From Microbacterium suwonense (lineage in GTDB: Bacteria > Actinomycetota > Actinomycetes > Actinomycetales > Microbacteriaceae): a stretch of DNA of 64,000 nucleotides. Below are positions 41,339 through 54,985 of the stretch, piece after piece (position 1 is the stretch's first letter; each line of letters starts with the position of its first letter). The position numbers and the translations under genes are program-made. Location of the stretch: assembly GCF_030296555.1 (NCBI RefSeq), contig NZ_AP027728.1:496001-560000 (forward strand), given 5' to 3'. The notes under the pieces were generated by a model that did no database searches, had not been told where the DNA came from, and saw only the letters and a list, made by a program, of their open reading frames with translations.

Positions 41339-42630
41339 ATGACGCCCAGCCCAGGCACGGAGCGGGCGCGGCGCGCTGGCCCGTCTCTGTTCTTCGCCGT
41401 GTTCGGCGCGGTCGGTGTTCTCATCGTCGGTGTCGTGCTCTCGCGTCCCGATGTGGTCGCGGTCGGGCTGCCGCTGGCGCTCTGGTCGGCTCATGCGCTC
41501 AACTCGCGCGGCGGAGGAGGCGTCGCGGTGCACATCGACAGGGTGGCGGATGCCGCGGACACTCGCCTGAAGGACGAGATCCGGGTGGAGTCGGATGCCG
41601 ACATGGTCGAGGTCGCCGTCGTCCAGGCCGAGCGCACCGGACGGAGGGTGTTCGTGCCCGGCCGGTTCACGATGCGCGCGAGCAGTCGACCGCTGCACTC
41701 GGGCCCGCTGGTCAGCGTCCAGCTGACTGCGCGGACGATCGATGCCGATGCGGCCGAGCTCGGTGCTCCGCAGGCGTCGGCGGCGATCACCAGAACCGTG
41801 CAGCCCCCGCCGCACCGACTTCCGCGGATGCCGCTGGCGCCGCGGCTGACGGGTTGCACGGCTCACACGAAGGTGTGCGTCCGGGGCAGGGCGGCGACTT
41901 CCGCGACATCCATCCCTTCGCGCCCGGAGACGAGCTGCGCCGGGTGGATTGGAAAGCGACGGCGCGTGCGGCCCGGCGCCCGGGGGAGCTGCTGATCCGC
42001 CGCACGAACACCCTCAGCGATGCCTCGGCCGTTCTCGTGATGGACACCGCCGACGACCTCGGGGCGGTCGTCGCCACCTGGGGTCGTACGGACCCCGCCC
42101 GCAGCGGCGTGACCTCGCTGGACCATGCGCGCGCCGCCGCGCGGGCGATCGCGACGGCCACGATCGGCCAGGGCGATCGTGTCGCGTTCCACACGCTCGC
42201 GCATGGCGGTCGATCCGTGCGCTCGGGCGGCGGACGGCGGCACCTCGCCCGTGTCGTCGCGGAAATCTCGGCGAGCGGCCGCGCCGGAGACGATGCCCGG
42301 TTCCGTCGCACTCCGCCCGTACCGCACGGTTCGATCATCTACGTGCTGTCGACGTTCTTCGACGGGGCGGCCGCCGAGATCGCCACTCGCTGGCGCGCCT
42401 CCGGCCACAGGGTCGTCGCGGTCGACACCCTTCCCGAGCTCGACCGCGGTCGCCTCAGCGCCGAACGTCGTCTGGCATTGCAGGTGCTGCTCGCCGAACG
42501 ACAGGACATGATGCATCAGCTGCGCGAGGCGGGCGTCGAGACCCTGCACTGGAGCGCTGACATCGACGCGCAGCTCGGTGCACTGACCCGGGCCGGTCGA
42601 CGGCCCGGCCTGCAAGGCGGTCGGCGATGA
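41339..42630 (+). CDS. DUF58-domain protein (frameshift near 41852)
   Basis: The N-terminus has two hydrophobic spans (about 16-33 and 36-50) and a beta-rich middle. The DUF58 signature lies at HEGVRPGQGGDFRDIHPF with RRVDWKATAR following, then a von Willebrand-like half with VLVMDTADD and a C-terminal GHRVVAVDTLPEL. The frame breaks at GGG 41851-41853 just before this signature. One G restores 430 residues. It pairs functionally with MoxR in known systems, and here it overlaps the next gene by 4 bases. Confidence 0.88.
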
Positions 42631-43169
42631 GGCGCGATGAGACGCTCAGGACCGGTGTGGCTGTGCCCGGTGCGCTGCTGTCGGTGATCGCAGCGGGCGT
42701 GGCGGCCGGTGCGGGTCTGCTGCTCGGCGCCCCACTGTGGTGGGTCGTCGTGCTCGCTGCTGCAGGGCTTCTGGGCGGCATCGTCCGGATGGCCGGCGGA
42801 CCGTGGGCAGCCTGCGCGATCCTGATCATCATGCTCATCATCGCCGAGCCCGACGCGTGGCGCACGGCGATCGTGATCTTCACCGTGCATCTGCTGCAGG
42901 TGCTCGGCTCGCTGACCTTCGCGATTCCGCTGCGGGCGCACGTCACACTGCGCGCGCTGCGTCCGACAGCGGCCCGCTTCGCGGTGGTGCAGCTGATCGC
43001 ACAGGCGGGTGGCGCGTTCGCATCCCTGCTGCCTGGTGGGCGGTCGATCCCCGGCGCCGTGATCGTCGCAGCCCTGACCGCGCTGGCGATCGCCTACGCG
43101 GGAAGGCGGATGCTGCGGACCCAGCGCACCAGGGCGCTCCCGCCCGAGCAGCCACCGGGGGTACGCTGA
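42627..43169 (+). CDS. Membrane protein ending the MoxR operon, function unknown
   Basis: This 180-residue protein has about five hydrophobic segments (about 14-32, 37-54, 62-76, 78-98 and 125-160) and a basic, proline-containing tail. No domain is recognised. ATGA overlap with the DUF58 gene places it in the operon. It is followed 35 bases later by uvrA, which has its own promoter element. Confidence 0.8.
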   Translation: MRRDETLRTGVAVPGALLSVIAAGVAAGAGLLLGAPLWWVVVLAAAGLLGGIVRMAGGPWAACAILIIMLIIAEPDAWRTAIVIFTVHLLQVLGSLTFAIPLRAHVTLRALRPTAARFAVVQLIAQAGGAFASLLPGGRSIPGAVIVAALTALAIAYAGRRMLRTQRTRALPPEQPPGVR

Positions 43170-43192
43170 GTGCCGGTGTCGGTGGTCACTCT

Positions 43193-43198
43193 TAGACT
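43193..43198 (+). promoter_or_regulatory. -10 element (TAGACT) for uvrA, leaderless spacing
   Basis: TAGACT ends exactly 6 bases before the uvrA GTG at 43205, with no ribosome site between. No SOS box is evident nearby. Confidence 0.5.
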
Positions 43199-43204
43199 TG
43201 TCCG

Positions 43205-46107
<2,903 letters not shown>

Positions 46108-46111
<4 letters not shown>

Positions 46112-48009
46112 TGGCCGACGTCCTGCCGTACAAGCCGCGGACGGGCGAGATCCCCACCGACCCCGGGGTGTACAGATTCCGGGATGCCGAAGGGCGCGTC
46201 CTGTACGTCGGCAAGGCGAAGAACCTGCGGCAGCGGCTGTCGAACTACTTCGCACCGCTGCGCACGCTGCACGAGCGCACGCGGCGGATGGTGACCACGG
46301 CGGCCTCGGTGGAGTGGACGGTCGTCGCCACCGACGTCGACTCGCTGCAGCTGGAGTACATGTGGATCAAGGAGTTCGATCCGCCGTTCAATGTGCGCTA
46401 CAAGGACGACAAGTCCTATCCGTTCATGGCGGTCACCCTCGCCGATGAGGCGCCGAGGGTGCTCGTCACGCGGAACCGGAAGATCCCCGGTGCGCGCTAC
46501 TTCGGGCCCTACCCGAAGGTGTGGGCGGTGCACGAGACCATCGACCTGATGATCAAGGCGTTCCCGATCCGCACCTGCAGCGACGCCAGCTACCGCCGTG
46601 CGATGCAGACCGGTCGGCCGTGCTTCCCCGGCCAGATCGGCAAGTGCGGCGGGCCGTGCTCGATGACCTGCACGATCGAGGAGCATCGTGCGCAGGTGCA
46701 GGATTTCATCGCCTTCATGGCCGGCGGCGACGAGCGCTTCACCCGTGACCTGACCAGGAGGATGCAGGCGGCATCCGCGGCGATGGACTACGAGTCCGCG
46801 GCGATGTACCGCGACAAGCTGTCCGCGATCGAGGCGGTGCTCGGCAAGAGCGCCCTGGTGCTGCCGTCCGATGAGGACGCCGATCTGTTCGGCATCGCGG
46901 AGGATGAGCTCTCGGCCGCCGTGCACCACTTCGTGATCCGCGGCGGACGGGTGCGGAGCGTGCGCTCGCTCACGCTCGACAAGGAGCTCGACATCTCCGG
47001 GGGCGAGCTGGTCGACCAGGTGCTGCAGCGCGTGTACGGCGATTCCGGCGATATTCCGCGCCGTGTGCTGGTGCCGGTGCTTCCCGACGACGCCCCCGAA
47101 CTCGAGCAGTGGCTGCGCGGCAGGCGAGGCCGGAAGGTCGAGATCGCGGTGGCGCAGCGCGGGCAGCGGGCGGAGCTCATGCGCACCGCGACGCTCAATG
47201 CGCAGCAGGCGCTGCTGCGGCACAAGACCCGGCGCACCAGCGACTATGTGGCACGCACCCAGGCGCTCACCGACCTGCAGGAGGCCCTCGGCATGAGTGA
47301 GGCTCCGCTGCGCATCGAGTGCTTCGACATCTCGCACCTGAGCGGTACGAACGTGGTCGCATCGATGGTGGTGTTCGAGGACGGGCTGCCCCGCAAGGAT
47401 CAGTACCGCTCGTTCAACATCGCCGAGACCACCGACGACACCGACTCGATGTATCAGGTGCTCATGCGGCGGCTGGCTCGTGTCGATCCGGCACGGGAGG
47501 ACGACGTCGAAGAGGAGGAGGGCGCGCCGACGGCGATGGCGCGCCGGCCGCGCTTCGCGTACCGGCCGCAGCTTCTCATCGTGGACGGCGGACAGCCGCA
47601 GGTGCAGGCGGCGGCTCGCGCCCTCCGGGACAGCGGGCGCACTGACATCGCTCTGTGCGGCATAGCGAAACGGCTCGAGGAGATCTGGGTTCCCGACGAT
47701 GATTTCCCGGTGATCCTGCCGCGCACCAGCGAGGCACTCTACCTCGTGCAGCGTCTGCGCGACGAGGCGCATCGCTTCGCGATCACGCACCAGCGGCGGC
47801 GCCGTCGTCGTGACATCAGCACCGTGCTCAGTGAGGTCCCCGGCCTCGGCGACGCGCGCATCAAGGCCCTGCTCAAGCACTTCGGCTCGGTCACCGCGCT
47901 GCGCGCGGCCGCACCGGATCAGATCTGCGAGGTCAGTGGGATCGGCCCGGTCCTCGCCGAGAGCATCCACGAGCACCTAGCGGGTCAGCGCAGCGCACCG
48001 AGTCGATAG
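46108..48009 (+). CDS. uvrC: UvrC, excinuclease ABC subunit C
   Basis: UvrC makes both incisions in nucleotide excision repair. The 633-residue product has the N-terminal GIY-YIG nuclease ([27 protein letters not shown], about 18-44), a UVR domain for UvrB (about 205-240), the RNase H-like nuclease with [19 protein letters not shown] and [11 protein letters not shown], and a C-terminal helix-hairpin-helix pair ([17 protein letters not shown]). The start is ATG 46108 overlapping the uvrA TGA, or ATG 46111; either is plausible. The long upstream part of the open frame lies over uvrA and is not coding. Confidence 0.97.
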
Positions 48010-48038
48010 GCTGGTAGCAGCGGAAGGGAGACACGACG

Positions 48039-48910
48039 ATGGCGGCCGCAGATGAGGGCGAATTCCTGATCGTCACGGGAATGTCGGGCGCGGGGCGCAC
48101 GACGGCCGCGAATGCGCTCGAGGACCTGGGCTGGTACGTCGTCGACAATCTGCCGCCGCAGATTCTGCGTCCGCTGCTGGAGCTCACCGACATGGGCGGG
48201 GGCAATCTGCCCAAGGTCGCCGCGGTCGTCGACGTCCGCGGGCGCGGTCTGTTCGACGATTTCCCCGGCGTGGCACGCGCGCTGCGATCCCGTGGTGGGG
48301 TGAAGGTGCTCTACCTCGATGCTTCCGATGACGTGCTCGTTCGCCGCTTCGAGGCGGTGCGACGACCGCATCCGCTGCAGGAGGACGGAACGCTGCTGGA
48401 CGGCATCCGCACCGAGCGCGCACGCCTCGCGCCGATCCGCGAGGCGGCGGATCTGCTCATCGACACATCCGCTCTGAACATCCATCAGTTGGCGATGCAG
48501 GTGTCTGAGATGTTCTCTGAGGAGGGCGCGGCGCGCCACCGCCTGACCCTGCTCAGCTTCGGCTTCAAGTACGGCGTGCCCACCGATGTAGACCACGTGG
48601 CGGACATGCGCTTCCTGCCCAATCCGTTCTGGAACGAGGAGCTGCGCGACTGCACCGGTCAGGACGCCCAGGTGCGCGATTTCGTGCTGTCGCGGCCGGG
48701 TGCCGCGGAGTTCCTCGACGCCTACGTGCAGGTGCTGCGCCCGGTGCTGGCGGGGTACCAGCGCGAGAACAAGAGCCACTCCACGGTCGCCATCGGCTGC
48801 ACAGGGGCAAGCACCGCTCCGTGGCCGTCGCCGAGGAGCTCGCGCGTCGCCTGGCCGACGAGCCCGGCGTGGCGGTGAACGTCCGTCACCGCGATCTCGG
48901 GCGCGAGTAA
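48039..48910 (+). CDS. rapZ: RapZ/YvcJ-family nucleotide-binding protein (frameshift near 48806)
   Basis: This is the RNase adapter/YvcJ family. The N-terminal P-loop is TGMSGAGRTTAANAL (about 10-24), with GWYVVDNLPP, LDASDDVLVRRFEAVRRPHPL and FGFKYGVP. The C-terminus needs one G in GGGG 48804-48807, restoring CTGGKHRSVAVAEELA and 290 residues. In Gram-positives the gene precedes whiA, as here, though the usual yvcK between them is absent. GGAAGGGAG is the ribosome site. A TAGGCT at 48007-48012 could be its -10. The biochemical role in actinobacteria is not settled. Confidence 0.92.
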
Positions 48911-48997
48911 ACGCATCCGTGGGCCAGGAGAGGCATCCTGGCCTTGTAAGCTATTCCCTTGCGTCGCGATCCGACGCCAGGATCGTGAAGGAGTCCC

Positions 48998-49989
48998 GTG
49001 GCACTCACCACCGACGTCAAGGCTGAGCTCGTCAGCTTCCGCAGCGCACCCCCGACAGTGCGTGTCGCAGAGGTGACGACGATTCTTCGCTTCGCCGGTG
49101 GGCTGCACTCCATCGCGGGCCGGGTGGCCGTCGAGGCCGAGGTCGATGCCGAGACGCTGGCGCGCCGCGTCAGCCGCGACCTCAGCGAGATCTACGGGGT
49201 GCGTCCGGAGATCGCGCAGGTGAAATCCAGCTCCGCGCAGGCGGGGTCGGCCGGCGACGGCGCGCGCTGGGCGGTGCGTGTGATCGGTGCGGGGAGACCC
49301 TCGCGCGCCAGACCGGACTCCTGGACGCACGTCGCCGACCGGTGCGCGGTCTGCCCAATCGTCTGACCACCGGATCCCCCGACGAACTCGCGGGCATCTG
49401 GCGGGGTGCCTTCCTCGCAGCGGGTTCGCTGACCGAGCCCGGACGCTCGGCGGTGCTCGAGGTGGCCTGCCCCTCCAGCGAGGCGGCGATGGCGCTGGTG
49501 GGCGCAGCTCACCGGATCGGCATCGCGGCCAAGGCCCGCGAGGTGCGCGGGCTGCCCCGCGTGGTGGTTCGCGAGGGCGAGGCGATCCGGGCGATCCTGG
49601 TCGCCATGGGCGCTCGCCGCACCGCGGCCACCTGGGAAGAGATGCGCCAGCGACGCGAGGTGCGGGCCGGCGTGAACCGCCTGGTCAACTTCGACGACGC
49701 CAACCTGCGTCGCTCCGCCCAGGCTGCCGTCGCCGCCTGCGCACGGGTGGAACGCGCCCTCGAGATCCTCGGTGACGATGTGCCCGACCACCTGCGCACC
49801 GCCGGTAATCTGCGGCTCGCGCATCGCGATGCCAGCCTCGATGAACTCGGTCATCATGCCGATCCGCCGCTCACCAAGGACGCGGTGGCCGGTCGCATCC
49901 GTCGGCTGCTGGCGATGGCGGACAAGCGCGCGCAGCAGGAGGGCATCCCCGGCACCGAGGCCGCCGTGCCCGCAGGCCTGGAGGATTGA
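48998..49989 (+). CDS. whiA: WhiA, sporulation/division transcription regulator (frameshift near 49292)
   Basis: WhiA has a LAGLIDADG-like fold plus a DNA-binding helix-turn-helix, and in streptomycetes controls division genes with WhiB. Here it starts [14 protein letters not shown] and has [36 protein letters not shown], and a C-terminal helix-turn-helix ([19 protein letters not shown]). One G in GGGG 49291-49294 restores 330 residues, normal for the family. GAAGGAG precedes the GTG 48998 start. In a non-sporulating organism its regulon is likely cell division. Confidence 0.94.
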
Positions 49990-50057
49990 CCTCGCGCTTC
50001 GAGGCGGCAGTGTCGTCATGGCGGGAAGGATCCCGCCGCTGAGCCCGTTGTCGTCAG

Positions 50058-50063
50058 TAGGAT
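50058..50063 (+). promoter_or_regulatory. Candidate -10 (TAGGAT) for sodA
   Basis: TAGGAT lies 81 bases before the sodA ATG, giving a leader of about 75 bases. An open frame without a convincing ribosome site runs through it. No -35 is recognisable. Confidence 0.33.
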
Positions 50064-50144
50064 GTGAAACGTCTGCTCTGCAGCGCACACGGCGTCGCAG
50101 AGAACGCAAGCGCCGTGGCGCGGCGCGGATTGGATGAAATCGAC

Positions 50145-50771
50145 ATGGCGACTTACACGCTTCCCGACCTTCCCTACGACTTCGCGGCCCTCGAACCGCA
50201 CATCAGCGGCAAGATCATGGAACTCCACCATGACAAGCACCACGCCGCATACGTCGCCGGCGCCAATGCCGCGCTGGATGCCCTCGCCGAGGCACGCGAC
50301 AGCGGCAACCTCGCGAACGTCAACAAGCTCGAGAAGGATCTGGCGTTCAACCTCGGCGGTCACGTCAACCACTCGATCTTCTGGACCAACCTCTCACCCA
50401 ACGGTGGCGGACAGCCCGAGGGTGAGCTCAAGGCGGCCATCGACGAGTTCTTCGGCTCCTTCGAGAAGTTCCAGGCGCACTTCACGGCGGCGGCCTCCGG
50501 CATCCAGGGCTCCGGCTGGGCCGTGCTGAGCTGGGACCCGATCGGCGCCCGGCTGATCATCCAGCAGCTCTTCGACCAGCACGCCAACACCGCTCAGGGC
50601 ACGGTTCCGCTGTTCCAGCTCGACATGTGGGAGCACGCCTTCTACCTCGACTACCTGAACGTCAAGGCGGACTACATCAAGGCGGCATGGAACATCGCCA
50701 ACTGGGAGAACGTCGCCCAGCGCTTTGAAACAGCACGTGAGAAGACCTCCGGTCTGCTGGTACTGTCGTAA
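50145..50771 (+). CDS. sodA: Superoxide dismutase, Mn/Fe family
   Basis: This enzyme dismutes superoxide. The 208-residue product starts MATYTLPDLPYDFAALEPHISGKIMELHHDKHHAAYV with the first metal His, has GGHVNHSIFWTNL (second His), GSGWAVL, and DMWEHAFYLDYLN with the Asp and third His. Metal preference, Mn or Fe, cannot be fixed by eye. The chosen ATG gives the family N-terminus, and the open frame upstream adds 27 residues unlike the family. No signal peptide is present. Confidence 0.96.
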   Translation: MATYTLPDLPYDFAALEPHISGKIMELHHDKHHAAYVAGANAALDALAEARDSGNLANVNKLEKDLAFNLGGHVNHSIFWTNLSPNGGGQPEGELKAAIDEFFGSFEKFQAHFTAAASGIQGSGWAVLSWDPIGARLIIQQLFDQHANTAQGTVPLFQLDMWEHAFYLDYLNVKADYIKAAWNIANWENVAQRFETAREKTSGLLVLS

Positions 50772-50777
50772 AAGATG

Positions 50778-51882
<1,105 letters not shown>

Positions 51883-51887
51883 TCTCC

Positions 51888-53107
51888 ATGACGCTGCGCA
51901 CCCTCGACACGCTGGGGTCGCTTGAAGGCAAGCGCGTCATCGTCCGCTGTGATCTGAACGTCCCGCTCCGGGACGGGGTCATCGCGGACGATGGCCGCGT
52001 TCGCGCCTCGCTGCCGACTCTGAACGCACTGATCAACGCCGGCGCGCGGGTGATCGTGTGCTCGCATCTGGGCCGTCCCAACGGCTCTCCCGACCCGCAG
52101 TACAGCCTGGAGCCGGTCGCGCAGCGTCTGTCCGAGCTGCTCGGCAAGCCGGTGGCCTTCGCCCGCGACACGGTGGGCGAATCCGCCCAGCATGCGGTCG
52201 CCGCGATCGAGGACGGCGGGGTCGTCGTGCTCGAGAACCTGCGGTTCAACGCCGGCGAGACCGCGAAGGACGATGCGGCTCGCAAGTCCTTCGCCGCAGA
52301 GCTGGCCGCGCTCGGCGACGCTCTGGTCTCCGACGGGTTCGGAGTCGTGCACCGCAAGCAGGCCAGCGTCTACGAGCTGGCTCAGCTGCTGCCTTCGGCG
52401 GCGGGTCTGCTGATCGCGACCGAGCTGGACGTGCTCGACCGGCTGACCGAGAACCCCGAGCGCCCGTACACCGTCGTGCTCGGCGGGTCGAAGGTCAGCG
52501 ACAAGCTCGGCGTCATCTCCCACCTGCTGCCGCGGGTGGATCGGCTGCTGGTCGGCGGCGGGATGCTGTTCACGTTCCTCGCGGCCGAGGGTCACGCGGT
52601 GGCCTCCAGCCTGCTCGAGCAGGATCAGCTCGACACCGTGCGCGGCTACATCGCAGACGCCAGGGAGCGAGGGGTCGAGCTCGTGCTGCCGACCGACGTG
52701 GTGGTCGCCTCCGGGTTCTCGGCGGACGCCTCGCATGAGACGGTGGCGGCGGATGCCATCGAGCAGAGTGCGTTCGGTGCATCGGGCATCGGCCTGGACA
52801 TCGGCCCGGACAGTGCGGCGCGTTTCGCCGAGGCGATCCGCGACTCGAAGACGGTGTTCTGGAACGGCCCGATGGGCGTGTTCGAGTTCCCGGCGTTCGC
52901 TTCCGGCACCAAGGCCGTCGCGCAGGCGCTCACCGAGGTGGACGGCCTCGGCGTGGTGGGTGGGGAGACTCCGCCGCTGCAGTGCGCCAGCTGGGATTCT
53001 CGGACGATCAGTTCGGGCACATCTCGACCGGCGGCGGTGCCAGCCTCGAGTTCCTCGAGGGTAAGAAGCTACCTGGACTGGAGGTCCTCGGATGGCAGTC
53101 TCAATGA
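51888..53107 (+). CDS. pgk: Pgk, phosphoglycerate kinase (frameshift near 52964)
   Basis: Pgk makes ATP from 1,3-bisphosphoglycerate. It has [11 protein letters not shown] and HLGRPNG near the N-terminus, [25 protein letters not shown], and the nucleotide loop. The C-terminal motif needs one G in GGGG 52962-52965: it then reads GGGDSAAAV and continues [15 protein letters not shown] to TGA 53105-53107, giving 406 residues. Uncorrected, the protein loses the ATP-site glycines. Its 3' end overlaps tpiA. Confidence 0.94.
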
Positions 53108-53907
53108 ATTCGTCTGCTGCGCAGAACAGGCGCACCCCGCTGATCGCGGGGAACTGGAAGATGAACCTCGACCACCTGCAGGCGGTGGCGACCGTGCAGA
53201 AGCTGCACTGGACGCTGAAGGACGCCGATCACGACAACGGATCGGTGGAGGTGGCGGTGTTCCCGCCGTTCACCGACATCCGCTCGGTGCAGACGCTGAT
53301 CGATGCGGACAAGATCCCGTTCGCACTCGGCTCGCAGGATGTCTCGGCGCACGATTCGGGTGCATACACCGGAGAGGTGTCGGGAGCCTTCCTCGCGAAG
53401 CTGGGCGTGCGATATGCGATCATCGGGCACTCCGAGCGCCGCGAGTACCACCACGAGAGCGATGAGATCGTGAATGCCAAGGTCAAGGCAGCGCTGAAGC
53501 ATGGACTGGTGCCGGTGATCTGCGTGGGCGAGACCGCGGCCGACCTGGAGGAGTTCGGCGCCAGCGCCGTTCCCGCCGGTCAGCTCGAGAAGGCACTCGA
53601 CGGCATCCCGGCATCCGCCGACATCGTCGTCGCCTACGAGCCGGTCTGGGCGATCGGGTCGGGTCAGGCGGCGACGCCGTCGCAGGCGCAAGACGTCTGC
53701 GCCGCGCTGCGCGGTGTGATCGGCCGTGTCCTCGATGAGGATGCAGCGGCGCGCACCCGCGTGCTCTACGGCGGATCCGTGAAGTCCGGCAACATCGCCA
53801 GCTTCATGCGCGAGCCCGATGTGGATGGCGCTCTGGTGGGCGGTGCGAGCCTCGTCGTGGACGAATTCGCGGCGATCGTGCGCTTCCAGAAGCACGTCGG
53901 AGTGTGA
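53092..53907 (+). CDS. tpiA: TpiA, triosephosphate isomerase
   Basis: TpiA interconverts dihydroxyacetone phosphate and glyceraldehyde-3-phosphate. It has [12 protein letters not shown] (substrate-binding Asn/Lys), IGHSERREY (catalytic His), [11 protein letters not shown] (catalytic Glu) and [15 protein letters not shown] chose ATG 53092 (271 residues) because GGAGG ends 7 bases upstream. ATG 53104, which overlaps the pgk TGA as ATGA, has no ribosome site at a good distance. It ends the gap-pgk-tpiA operon. Confidence 0.96.
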   Translation: MAVSMNSSAAQNRRTPLIAGNWKMNLDHLQAVATVQKLHWTLKDADHDNGSVEVAVFPPFTDIRSVQTLIDADKIPFALGSQDVSAHDSGAYTGEVSGAFLAKLGVRYAIIGHSERREYHHESDEIVNAKVKAALKHGLVPVICVGETAADLEEFGASAVPAGQLEKALDGIPASADIVVAYEPVWAIGSGQAATPSQAQDVCAALRGVIGRVLDEDAAARTRVLYGGSVKSGNIASFMREPDVDGALVGGASLVVDEFAAIVRFQKHVGV

Positions 53908-53936
53908 GTCGGACGGGGCGCCCCGGCGTCTCGCCC

Positions 53937-53942
53937 TATAAT
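53937..53942 (+). promoter_or_regulatory. -10 element (TATAAT) for secG-rbpA
   Basis: A perfect TATAAT lies 47 bases before the secG GTG. It is the closest match to the consensus -10 that I see in the window. A leader of about 40 bases with GCGAAAGG follows. Confidence 0.5.
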
Positions 53943-53989
53943 CGACAGCTAGGCGGGTTGTTTTCGACCCTGGCGAAAGGCTTCATCTG

Positions 53990-54238
53990 GTGCTGGTTCT
54001 CGAGTTCGTGCTGCAGGTCCTGCTGGGAATCAGCAGTGTGCTGCTGACGCTCCTCATCCTTCTCCACAAGGGTCGCGGTGGTGGCCTGTCCGATATGTTC
54101 GGCGGTGGCATGTCCGCGACCGTCGGCTCGTCCGGCCTCGCGGAGCGCAACCTCAACCGGTTCACGGTCGTCCTCGCGCTCGTCTGGTTCGTGACCATCG
54201 TCGCCCTCGGCCTGATCACGAAGTTCTCGGTGATCTGA
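53990..54238 (+). CDS. secG: SecG, protein-export membrane subunit
   Basis: SecG is the small SecYEG translocon subunit. The 82-residue protein starts with GTG 53990 and has two membrane spans (about 2-22 and 58-78) around the conserved loop GRGGGLSDMFGGG and SSGLAERNLNRFT. It is the last-gene neighbour of tpiA in many actinobacteria. The stop overlaps the rbpA ATG by 1 base. Confidence 0.95.
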   Translation: MLVLEFVLQVLLGISSVLLTLLILLHKGRGGGLSDMFGGGMSATVGSSGLAERNLNRFTVVLALVWFVTIVALGLITKFSVI

Positions 54239-54594
54239 TGGCCACCGGCGGCAACGCGATCAGAGGAACGCGGGTGGGCTCCGGCCCGATGGGCGAGCAG
54301 GATCACGGCTATCACGCCGATCGGATCGCCGTGTCGTACTGGGACGGACTCGGCAACGAGACCGTGCGCTACTTCGCGGCAGGACTCCCAGAAGAGGAGA
54401 TCCCGGAGACGATCGACCACCCGCACTCGGGGCTTCCGGCGGGGCGCGATCGCCAGAACCCGCCTGCCATGGCGAAAGCCGAACCGTACAAGACGCACCT
54501 GGCCTACGTGAAGGAGCGGCGCACCGACGAAGAGGCTCAGCAGCTTCTGGAGGACGCCCTCACCCAGCTGCGGGAGCGGCGCGGGCAGAGCTGA
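54238..54594 (+). CDS. rbpA: RbpA, RNA polymerase-binding protein
   Basis: RbpA is an actinobacterial transcription activator that binds RNA polymerase and group I/II sigma factors and stabilises the open complex. The 118-residue product has an N-terminal AIRGTRVGSGPMGEQ, a core region YWDGLGNETVRYFAAGLPEEEIP, and a basic, sigma-interacting C-terminus (LAYVKERRTDEEAQQLLEDAL). The core lacks the zinc Cys pair of some homologues. It is coupled to secG (TGATG overlap). Confidence 0.9.
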   Translation: MATGGNAIRGTRVGSGPMGEQDHGYHADRIAVSYWDGLGNETVRYFAAGLPEEEIPETIDHPHSGLPAGRDRQNPPAMAKAEPYKTHLAYVKERRTDEEAQQLLEDALTQLRERRGQS

Positions 54595-54612
54595 GCAGCC
54601 ACGATCTGAAAA

Positions 54613-54649
54613 GGACGCCCCCGGTGGATACCGGGGCGTCCTGCGTTTT
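54613..54649 (+). terminator. Intrinsic terminator after rbpA
   Basis: Arms GGACGCCCCCGG (54613-54624) and CCGGGGCGTCC (54631-54641) pair with one bulged C around TGGATA and are followed by TGCGTTTTC. It ends the secG-rbpA unit and also lies downstream of tRNA-Gly on the minus strand. Confidence 0.82.
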
Positions 54650-54670
54650 CGCGATCTGGTTCTCGCGATC

Positions 54671-54744
54671 TGGAGGGGCTGACGGGAATCGAACCCGCGT
54701 CATTAGTTTGGAAGACTAAGGCTTTACCATTAAGCTACAGCCCC
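54671..54744 (-). tRNA. tRNA-Gly (anticodon TCC)
   Basis: On the minus strand the gene reads GGGGCTG...CAGCCCC with a perfect 7-bp acceptor stem, a D arm GCTTAATGGTAAAGC, anticodon stem-loop TTAGT-CTTCCAA-ACTAA with anticodon TCC, and T arm GCGGG-TTCGATT-CCCGT. The discriminator base is T and CCA is encoded. Confidence 0.97.
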
Positions 54745-54849
54745 GCACGTGCCCTGCTGAGCAGAGCACCTCGTAAAGCATAGCGGACGGTGAAGGCGTT
54801 CCTGTCCGTTAGACTCGATGAGGCCGTTCCCGTGCGCGCGGGTTCAAGC

Positions 54850-54926
54850 CGGGGCGTAGCTCAGCTTGGTAGAGCGCCCGCTTTGGGAGCGGGAGGTCGC
54901 AGGTTCAAATCCTGTCGCCCCGACCA
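54850..54926 (+). tRNA. tRNA-Pro (anticodon TGG)
   Basis: The acceptor arms CGGGGCG and CGCCCCG pair fully. The D arm GCTCAGCTTGGTAGAGC, the anticodon loop TTTGGGA within CCCGC/GCGGG (anticodon TGG), and the T loop TTCAAAT are standard. CCA is encoded. A TAGACT element at about 54811-54816 may be its -10. tig begins 60 bases later and could be cotranscribed. Confidence 0.97.
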
Positions 54927-54985
54927 CGGCCTCCAGACTTCATGCCCGTGCCATCCGCGCGGAAACCACAAGGAGACACACCAGT

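Noticed and set aside
50064..50144. Longer N-terminus for superoxide dismutase
   Set aside because: The added 27 residues do not resemble the family or a signal peptide, while ATG 50145 gives the standard MATYTLPDLPYD start.
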